A stretch of 9,501 bases of DNA from Parcubacteria group bacterium. Lineage in GTDB: Bacteria; Patescibacteriota; Minisyncoccia; Phycocordibacterales; UBA12088. Location of the stretch: assembly GCA_021731325.1 (NCBI GenBank), contig JAKFXP010000116.1, positions 1-9,501 of the forward strand, given 5' to 3'. The stretch's first letter is position 1, and every line of letters starts with the position of its first letter. Positions 4,430 through 9,501 of this stretch are shown in pieces. The notes under the pieces were generated by a model, which ran no database searches, was not told the DNA's origin, and saw only the letters and a list, made by a program, of their open reading frames with translations. The position numbers were made by a program, and so were the translations under genes.

Positions 4430-6265
4430 ATGAATCACTTACCACTTCGCACACTCATACTACTCGCACTCACCTGCTCCGTATCGATACCCGCATACGC
4501 AGCACAGAGTGAGATTAATTTTGGCTCTCTCAAAGAACAAAAAGGTGACACGCTCCTTATGGAATATAAGGGTCCTGCAGGCACTCGATACTTTACCTGT
4601 AGCGCCACAAAAACAACCTGCAAAAGCCGAGGCACCACCACTCCCGCACTCTTCCCTTCTATCAAGGGATCAAAGATATATACAAAAAGTACCGATGGCA
4701 CCAAAGCCGTGCGTACCATGGTTTCCGGGACGACCGTCTATCACCTTCTCTACGACCTCTCAGGCAAAAAACCAAAGAAACTCGCACAGATCAATTACGC
4801 TACGCAAGGCGCTACCGTTAGTTTTGCAAAAGACAACGGTGCGGTTATATTCAAAAATGGCCTTGCGTATACAAAATACGACATAAAAACTAAAAAACTC
4901 TCTACGGTGACCCTCGCAAAAGAGCTTGCCTTCCTCTCCATCTCCCCCAAAGCAACATACGTCACCGGATACAATTACAATTCACTCAAACACGAACTGT
5001 GGAAATTTACCGATGGTACTAAGATTGATGGTTCTGCCGCCATGCAGTCATATCTCGAATTCTCCGAAGATGAATCCCAAGTGGCTTTCCTTGACGATAT
5101 ACAGGGGTTCCGCACACTTATTACCATGGACACGGACGAACTCGGCACGGCTTCAACCCCCTCACGCAAACAGCTCACCAACCCAAAGACCGAAACAGAA
5201 GACTATCTCTACGTCGACGATACCCTTTATTTTATGGCAAATGTTGACGGACCTCTTGAGTGGGATCTCTTTAAGTACGATGGTGCCAACACCAGCCTTG
5301 TTGATGCGGACGTGTCGTATGGTGATTTTCTAAAGCGCGTGCGTACCAAAAACGATTCGTATTTAGCGTACCTAAAAACTGAAGGGAGAAATACCAACCT
5401 TTCACTGATTACTCCTACCGAATCAGACAAGTCGACTCTCACCCCCGTCAAAGAGGCTCCCCTGACCACCAATGTCCTCCGCGAAGTGAAGTCATACGGC
5501 AAACGTACTGGGGTACTTCTTTCTCCTATCGACACCAGTGCCAAAAAACACAATCTCTTTATCTGGATGCACGGTGGCCCGCAACGCCAAGTCGCCAAAG
5601 CGTACCACCCCTACCTTTCGTACGCGGTGTATGATGAAATGCTGGAACGTTTGGTAGAAGGGGGAAACTATGTGTACAAAATTGACTACAGTGGTTCAAC
5701 CGGCTACGGTGCGGCTTTTAGAAAATCTCTCGACATGAAGATTGGTGATGTGGAAATGAAAGACATCAAACGAGCTATTGCTGATATCAAAAAAGATAAG
5801 ACTATCGACAAAGTGTACCTGATTGGTAATAGTTATGGTGGATACATGGCATTCCGCGGCATTACCGGCCTCCAGAAGGAAGTGGATGGTGCAGTCTCAA
5901 TCAATGGTGTCTCCGACTGGTACGGACTCATTGATGCCATTCCTTCTTCCCCATTCCGTGAGCTCTTTGATGGAGTACCTGACACGCACAATCTCCCCGC
6001 ATACCTCAAAGCATCAGTCTTTACTGGCATGGAGAAACTCAAAAAAGATGACCCCGTACTAGTCGTCTGGGGTGAGCAGGACTCAACCGTCCCCGTAACA
6101 CAATCAACAAAATACCTCGAATACGCCAAAGCGAAGGGGGTAAACGTCTCCTCTCTCTCCTTCCCCGACGAGGATCATATCATCCGCAAGCGCAAAAATC
6201 TCGACAAACTCTGTAGCGCCATTACCTCAACCTTAGGACTCAAAGGGGTATCCTGCTCACTGTAA
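4430..6265 (+). CDS. Secreted S9-family (prolyl-oligopeptidase-like) serine peptidase
   Basis: A 611-aa protein. Residues 1-24 form a signal peptide (basic LRT, hydrophobic LILLALT, cleavage likely after AYA). Residues from about 30 to 345 are beta-rich with loose repeats, consistent with the beta-propeller that filters substrates in S9 peptidases. The C-terminal alpha/beta-hydrolase domain (about 350-611) has WMHGGP (379-384), the DYSGSTGYG segment (419-427) typical of the family, nucleophile S468 in GNSYGG, D551 in WGEQDSTVP and H583 in DEDH. It probably cleaves peptides outside the membrane or at the cell surface. Cysteine pairs C57/C64 and C596/C609 could form disulfides, fitting export. 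The gene is monocistronic and converges on the response regulator. The start is the only one giving a proper signal peptide. Confidence 0.92.
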   Translation: MNHLPLRTLILLALTCSVSIPAYAAQSEINFGSLKEQKGDTLLMEYKGPAGTRYFTCSATKTTCKSRGTTTPALFPSIKGSKIYTKSTDGTKAVRTMVSGTTVYHLLYDLSGKKPKKLAQINYATQGATVSFAKDNGAVIFKNGLAYTKYDIKTKKLSTVTLAKELAFLSISPKATYVTGYNYNSLKHELWKFTDGTKIDGSAAMQSYLEFSEDESQVAFLDDIQGFRTLITMDTDELGTASTPSRKQLTNPKTETEDYLYVDDTLYFMANVDGPLEWDLFKYDGANTSLVDADVSYGDFLKRVRTKNDSYLAYLKTEGRNTNLSLITPTESDKSTLTPVKEAPLTTNVLREVKSYGKRTGVLLSPIDTSAKKHNLFIWMHGGPQRQVAKAYHPYLSYAVYDEMLERLVEGGNYVYKIDYSGSTGYGAAFRKSLDMKIGDVEMKDIKRAIADIKKDKTIDKVYLIGNSYGGYMAFRGITGLQKEVDGAVSINGVSDWYGLIDAIPSSPFRELFDGVPDTHNLPAYLKASVFTGMEKLKKDDPVLVVWGEQDSTVPVTQSTKYLEYAKAKGVNVSSLSFPDEDHIIRKRKNLDKLCSAITSTLGLKGVSCSL

Positions 6266-6271
6266 GAAAAC

Positions 6272-6331
6272 CATCACCATAACAAACAACACGGGGTGCG
6301 TATGCACCTCGTGTTGTTTGTTATGGTGATG
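6272..6331 (-). terminator. Long bidirectional hairpin terminator between convergent genes
   Basis: Two 28-nt arms (6272-6299 and 6304-6331) pair fully apart from one G-T, around a 4-nt loop. On the minus strand the hairpin is followed by GTTTTCTT, a usable U-run, so it should end the kinase/regulator transcript. On the plus strand no U-run follows, although the hairpin sits only 6 nt after the peptidase stop and may stabilise that mRNA 3' end. The odd pair is a G-U wobble in plus-strand RNA and an A-C mismatch in minus-strand RNA. Confidence 0.8.
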
Positions 6332-6349
6332 TATGCAAAGGCACTATCT

Positions 6350-6736
6350 TTATGATTGACGTGCCAAACGATCTCGTACATGACTCACCACTTGATCGAG
6401 ACGCATATCAGTCTTGATTAGAAACTCACTCATGCCTGTCGTCACCGCTTTTGCCACCGTTTCGATACTCGAAGAGTTAGTGAGAAAAATCACCGGCACA
6501 GTCTTCCCCCACTCATCTGCTTGTAAGGCATGCATAACGTCAAACCCATCCATTTCGGGCATCATGATATCAAGAAGAATAATGTCGGGGTGTTTTTCAA
6601 AGGCAACCGCAAGCGCTTCTCGTCCGTTCATAGCGGTGTAGACCGTAACCCCTTCATCGGTAAATTTACGAGCTAATACATGTACCAGTGATTCTTCATC
6701 ATCAACAATAAGTACTGTAGGATTCTCTTTTGACAT
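6350..6736 (-). CDS. Single-domain response regulator (CheY-like receiver)
   Basis: A 128-aa protein consisting only of a receiver domain. The acidic pocket is VDDEE (D12, D13) and the phospho-acceptor is D56 in LLDIMMPEMDG. The switch threonine is T86 in FLTNSSS, and the conserved lysine is K108 in LIKTD. There is no DNA-binding or enzymatic output domain, so it acts by binding a partner or as a phosphate relay. It follows the histidine kinase by 55 nt on the same strand and is probably its substrate. A TATACT in the gap (6775-6780) could give it an extra promoter. No ribosome binding site is evident. The downstream hairpin ends the transcript. Confidence 0.94.
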   Translation of the reverse strand: MSKENPTVLIVDDEESLVHVLARKFTDEGVTVYTAMNGREALAVAFEKHPDIILLDIMMPEMDGFDVMHALQADEWGKTVPVIFLTNSSSIETVAKAVTTGMSEFLIKTDMRLDQVVSHVRDRLARQS

Positions 6737-6774
6737 GAGTTAGTAGTTTACGAGCGGTGAGGTAATGGTGGATA

Positions 6775-6780
6775 GTATAA
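6775..6780 (-). promoter_or_regulatory. Possible internal -10 box before the response regulator
   Basis: TATACT on the minus strand lies in the 55-nt gap between kinase and regulator, about 38 nt before the regulator ATG. The same hexamer sits just before the preferred kinase start. No -35 match is seen at 17-18 nt, so this is weak. Confidence 0.3.
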
Positions 6781-6791
6781 GCATACCTCTC

Positions 6792-8159
6792 TCATGCAAG
6801 CGGTGCAACATGCGGAAGAGTAATGGTAAACGTCGTGCCAACATTCTCTTCTGAGTTGAACGAAATCGTTCCCCCTAATTTTTGAACCAGGGAGCGGGTA
6901 AGATGTAATCCAAGACCGGTACCATTCGTAGACATCTTCCGGGCATTATTTGCTCGAAACATTCGCGAAAATATCTTCGACTGTTCCTCGAGCGCAATGC
7001 CACAGCCCGTATCAGTCACCGATATGTTGCAACGGGCACGACTATTCTCCGCTACAACAGTGATCACTCCTCCCTGTTTGGTATACTTGATAGCGTTTGT
7101 GAGTAAATTGTGAACTGCAATCCGTACCATATTTCGATCTGATGTCACAACTGCCTCTTTATCTACCGTCATCACTACTTTGAGGTTCCGTTTTTTTATG
7201 TCAGGTTCGAGCTCTCTCAAAAGGTCATTGGTGAGTTCAACTACTGACAGGGGGGCGTATTCAGGCAATAAGGTACCCATCTCAACCTGAGACACGGTCA
7301 GTAACGTACCTACTAAATCGATCATGCGCTGATTCCCCACATCAATTTCCTCAAGATACTCTCGTACATCAGGTGCAAACGTGATGCTTGGGGTATGTAA
7401 TAAATAGTCGATATACCACTTAATGGTCGTCATAGGAGTTCGTAGCTGATGTGAGGCAAGTAACAAGAAGTCAGATTTTGCACGCTCACCCTCCTTTTCT
7501 TCCGTAATATCAACCAGTGTCACGATGTGCCGTGATGCAATAGTGGGGGTGTTCAGTAACACGTGTACGGACACCAGCGCCCATCGCAATTGTCCAGCGA
7601 TGGTGCGAATTTGCATCTCTTCCCGATTAATGGGGAATCCGCGAGATATTTTTTCACGTAACAAAGACTGAGCGCCAACCCCTTTACCTTGTTCGCCCAA
7701 CATGTCGTATAGATTCAGCTGTTCACACACTTCTATCGTCCCACCAAAAAAGCGGAGCGTTGCTTTATTTGGTCGTCCGATACACCCCATCTCGTCGAGC
7801 AGGAAGTACGGCAACGGACTATTTTCATAGAGCGTCTGAAATTGTGCTTGCGAAAGCGCTATATCTCGGGTCAAATCATGTGCCATCGATTGTGCTCGTC
7901 CCGCGATAGTGCGCTGGGTCACTGTGACATCAATAACGAAGCCTATTAACGCAATAAGTAAACCATTTATCGCAAAAGATGCGCGGTTATATAAATATAT
8001 ATTTTCAGGAGCGAGAGATGTTGCTGCTTTAGAATCAAGAAAAAAATTGGCGATAGTATCACTAAAAATCCAAATAATGAGTGCGCAACTCAAAAATACA
8101 AGGAGTCCCATATTGTCAGGCTTTTTGAGGGACGCAAAAAAATTATCAACGGACTCCAT
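6792..8159 (-). CDS. Membrane sensor histidine kinase with PAS-like domain
   Basis: A 455-aa protein from the ATG at 8159. Two membrane helices (about 17-40 and 60-80) are separated by a short loop, so little is exposed outside the cell. A PAS-like domain follows (about 102-219, from LSQAQFQTLYENSPLPYFLLD). The HisKA helix is LLASHQLRTPMTTIKW with H237, the autophosphorylated residue. The ATPase domain has N355 in NAIKYT, DTGCGI (383-388) and GTGLGL (413-418), all intact. It should phosphorylate the downstream receiver protein. The frame is open up to an ATG at 8213, but those 18 extra residues (FPLPVYSCPRETVYLTC) look unlike a natural start. A TATACT just upstream of 8159 would give a nearly leaderless transcript from the shorter start. 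The signal sensed is unknown. Confidence 0.92.
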   Translation of the reverse strand: MESVDNFFASLKKPDNMGLLVFLSCALIIWIFSDTIANFFLDSKAATSLAPENIYLYNRASFAINGLLIALIGFVIDVTVTQRTIAGRAQSMAHDLTRDIALSQAQFQTLYENSPLPYFLLDEMGCIGRPNKATLRFFGGTIEVCEQLNLYDMLGEQGKGVGAQSLLREKISRGFPINREEMQIRTIAGQLRWALVSVHVLLNTPTIASRHIVTLVDITEEKEGERAKSDFLLLASHQLRTPMTTIKWYIDYLLHTPSITFAPDVREYLEEIDVGNQRMIDLVGTLLTVSQVEMGTLLPEYAPLSVVELTNDLLRELEPDIKKRNLKVVMTVDKEAVVTSDRNMVRIAVHNLLTNAIKYTKQGGVITVVAENSRARCNISVTDTGCGIALEEQSKIFSRMFRANNARKMSTNGTGLGLHLTRSLVQKLGGTISFNSEENVGTTFTITLPHVAPLA

Positions 8160-8167
8160 ACAGGTTA

Positions 8168-8173
8168 AGTATA
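8168..8173 (-). promoter_or_regulatory. Possible -10 box of the histidine kinase, implying a leaderless mRNA
   Basis: TATACT on the minus strand ends 8 nt before the ATG at 8159, so transcription would start within about 2 nt of the start codon. No Shine-Dalgarno is present. The -35 region has no good match. It supports the shorter kinase start but is not proof. Confidence 0.35.
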
Positions 8174-8269
8174 CCGTTTCGCGTGGGCAGCTGTATACTG
8201 GTAGGGGGAACATTCTGAATACAACAGAAGAACATTACTCACCAAGCATTTATAGCACATCCATCTGGT

Positions 8270-8542
8270 ATGAAAAAAAACGTTGGTATAAAAGAGGCAA
8301 ATATCCGCACCCTTGTAGCAGCGGTACTTATCTTATTGGTATTCTTTTTTGTTAAAAACCCCTATATACAAATCATTTCGGCACTTATATCAGCAGTATT
8401 AGCCGGTACAGCGTTTTTACGCACCTGCCCCGTGTACCACTATCTCCACAAAAACACGTGTGGGGATACTTGTGGAGAAGACCGCAGCCATCAGTCGGCT
8501 ACTCCACAACCCCAGGCCAGTCCTAGCGAAGACAGCGCATAA
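8270..8542 (+). CDS. Small DUF2892-type inner membrane protein
   Basis: A 90-aa protein matching what I know of the DUF2892/YgaP-like membrane family. It opens with MKKNVGIKEANIRTL, followed by two adjacent hydrophobic helices (about 14-28 and 32-49). The typical CPVYHYLHKNTC motif (C53, C64) comes next. Residues 65-90 are a polar tail rich in serine, proline, glutamine and acidic residues, an addition to the usual short domain. The role of the family is poorly known; in some proteins the domain is joined to rhodanese, hinting at sulfur or thiol chemistry, and the two cysteines fit that. It is transcribed divergently from the histidine kinase. No Shine-Dalgarno is seen; a TATAGC at 8251-8256 could place the transcript start only a few bases upstream of the ATG. 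Confidence 0.85.
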   Translation: MKKNVGIKEANIRTLVAAVLILLVFFFVKNPYIQIISALISAVLAGTAFLRTCPVYHYLHKNTCGDTCGEDRSHQSATPQPQASPSEDSA

Positions 8543-8544
8543 GC

Positions 8545-8564
8545 TACGTGGCATCACGTATTTT
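8545..8564 (+). terminator. Intrinsic terminator of the DUF2892 gene
   Basis: TACGTG (8545-8550), loop GCAT, CACGTA (8555-8560), then TTTT and a T-rich stretch on the plus strand, right after the DUF2892 stop. The stem overlaps the stop codon of the convergent DHH gene, which shows how tightly the two genes are packed. Confidence 0.55.
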
Positions 8565-9429
8565 GTTGTGCCACTAAAAATGTAAAGGGAAGTTGATCGT
8601 ATGTGGGTACCGAAAAAGCGGCGGCATTGTGGTGTCCTGAGCCACCATATTTTTTTGCTATCTCTGCCACGTCAACCGACCCATTACCCCGCAACGATAC
8701 GCGCCACACACCCTCGCGGTGATACCATATAATCCCCAAGGGAGGAGTTTGCTCCGCAAGAAGATGCCCCACTAATGACCGAAAGGCGGGTGAACAATTC
8801 ACCGCAGATACCTCATACCCCTCAAACAAAACTCGCTCTGCCTGCTTCACAATCGTTTCAGCAAAGTGCCGGTATTGTGTCGCATAGTGTCGCCCTTCGA
8901 TGCAATACTCCTGAAAGAGATGATTGTCTTCGAACTCATGTACGATACGACCAAAGGTCAAAAAATCTTCCGGCATGTGTACCGCGAGCCATCCAGCCAC
9001 CGCATCATAATCGGGTAATGCATGACGCCATATGTCATTATCCTCGATATACGCCAAAAGTCTTGGTAGTTTTTCCTCGGGGAAAAAATATGTCCACGCA
9101 ATACTCGCGCCAGAACGGTCAGTGTCAAATACATACTCTCTGACCGACTCAACCGCACCCTTCATCCCTATATGATGGTCGAGTACCACTACTTGTATAT
9201 TGTCCGCTTCGAGTTTTTGAAGAATGTCTGCAGAATAGCTGTAATCAATGAGATAGACTTTTTTGTTTAGTATCCCCTCTGGGGGAGCTGTCCTGTCAGT
9301 AAGGGGGATATACTGCGCCTGATCTCCCCACCGCTTCCACGCCGCATACGCTCCGGCAAACCCATCTGTGCAATAACCGTGGTACATAACCACAATATCT
9401 TTCTCTGAATGATTTGGTGCGAGGTGCAT
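8554..9429 (-). CDS. DHH/DHHA1 family phosphoesterase
   Basis: A 291-aa protein with both domains of the DHH phosphoesterases. In the N-terminal domain, motif I is MYHGYCTDGFAGAYAAW (H17, D22), motif II is LIDYSY (D62), motif III is VLDHHIG (D84, H85, H86), and motif IV is IEDNDIW (D130, D132). The C-terminal DHHA1 domain has the glycine-rich GGSGHHNAAAF (262-272) that holds substrate. Relatives are manganese-dependent enzymes that degrade nanoRNA, pAp or cyclic dinucleotides; which of these applies cannot be read. Nothing suggests a RecJ-size nuclease. It starts 8 nt after the stop of a probable upstream gene, so it may be last in an operon, and it has no visible ribosome binding site. Its 3' end carries the terminator of the convergent membrane-protein gene. 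Confidence 0.92.
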   Translation of the reverse strand: MHLAPNHSEKDIVVMYHGYCTDGFAGAYAAWKRWGDQAQYIPLTDRTAPPEGILNKKVYLIDYSYSADILQKLEADNIQVVVLDHHIGMKGAVESVREYVFDTDRSGASIAWTYFFPEEKLPRLLAYIEDNDIWRHALPDYDAVAGWLAVHMPEDFLTFGRIVHEFEDNHLFQEYCIEGRHYATQYRHFAETIVKQAERVLFEGYEVSAVNCSPAFRSLVGHLLAEQTPPLGIIWYHREGVWRVSLRGNGSVDVAEIAKKYGGSGHHNAAAFSVPTYDQLPFTFLVAQQNT

Positions 9430-9437
9430 GTACTAGG

Positions 9438-9501
9438 CTAGAGAATGATCATGTATTTGAGCATGTTCTTGCCTTCCTCAGGAATATGCACGGATTCAGA
9501 A
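9438..9501 (-). CDS. Probable 3' end of a minus-strand gene (cut by window edge)
   Basis: Twenty codons open to the right edge end in TAG at 9438-9440 and read SESVHIPEEGKNMLKYMIIL. The piece is too short to identify. Support comes from position: it ends 8 nt before the DHH gene start on the same strand, the spacing expected within an operon, and the other two minus-strand frames are stopped early or look less protein-like. Confidence 0.45.
   Translation of the reverse strand, partial: SESVHIPEEGKNMLKYMIIL

Noticed and set aside
4430..4501. Lipoprotein signal in the S9 peptidase (cysteine at residue 15)
   Set aside because: The residues before the cysteine (ALT) do not fit a lipobox, and a normal AYA cleavage site follows at residues 22-24.
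8160..8213. Earlier start of the histidine kinase at 8213
   Set aside because: The 18 extra residues look unnatural before the first membrane helix and would cover the TATACT element; it remains possible.
8444..8477. 8-bp inverted repeat (CTCCACAA/TTGTGGAG) inside the DUF2892 gene, resembling part of a DnaA box
   Set aside because: It lies within coding sequence around the conserved cysteine motif, does not match the DnaA box consensus, and stands alone.
1..9501. CRISPR array, insertion sequence or rRNA
   Set aside because: No regularly spaced repeats, transposase-like protein, terminal inverted repeats or rRNA sequence were seen.

Overview
The window looks like part of a compact, Patescibacteria/CPR-type genome (Parcubacteria-like, possibly Kaiserbacteria). 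This is inferred from the protein style, moderate base composition, very short gene gaps, scarcity of Shine-Dalgarno sequences and a tRNA without an encoded CCA end. No marker gene here fixes the taxonomy.

Left part (1-3701, all minus strand; transcription runs leftwards). First in transcription order is a solitary Mrr-like PD-(D/E)XK endonuclease (2727-3701). A 5'(3')-deoxyribonucleotidase (2137-2688) and a Nudix hydrolase (1644-2132, 4 nt gap) follow. A second transcription unit then starts from a promoter with a perfect TTGACA -35 box overlapping the Nudix stop codon, covered by a 24-bp palindrome that may be an operator. It carries an unrecognised 359-aa protein (484-1563) coupled by an ATGA overlap to an APH/choline-kinase-like protein that runs off the left edge (1-487). 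The set looks accessory: nucleic-acid cutting, nucleotide clean-up, and an unknown protein-kinase pair.

Middle (3702-4429). There is no credible protein gene here. The segment is GC-rich and packed with hairpins and ends in tRNA-Leu(CAG) on the minus strand (4195-4278). Just downstream of the tRNA is a second RNA-like structure (4035-4168). Its closing stem copies the tRNA-Leu acceptor stem, with one C-to-U change that keeps a G-U pair, and its 3' end is part of an exact 21-bp repeat of the tRNA 3' end. It could be a tRNA-derived RNA, a scrambled tRNA-Leu copy, or an attachment-site duplication marking the edge of the left-hand island.

Right part (4430-9501). A secreted S9-family serine peptidase (4430-6265, plus strand) converges on a histidine kinase/single-domain response regulator pair (minus strand). 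The convergent ends share a 28-bp hairpin terminator. Divergent from the kinase is a small DUF2892-type membrane protein (8270-8542), which converges on a DHH/DHHA1 phosphoesterase (8554-9429, minus). The last 64 bases hold the probable 3' end of one more minus-strand gene.
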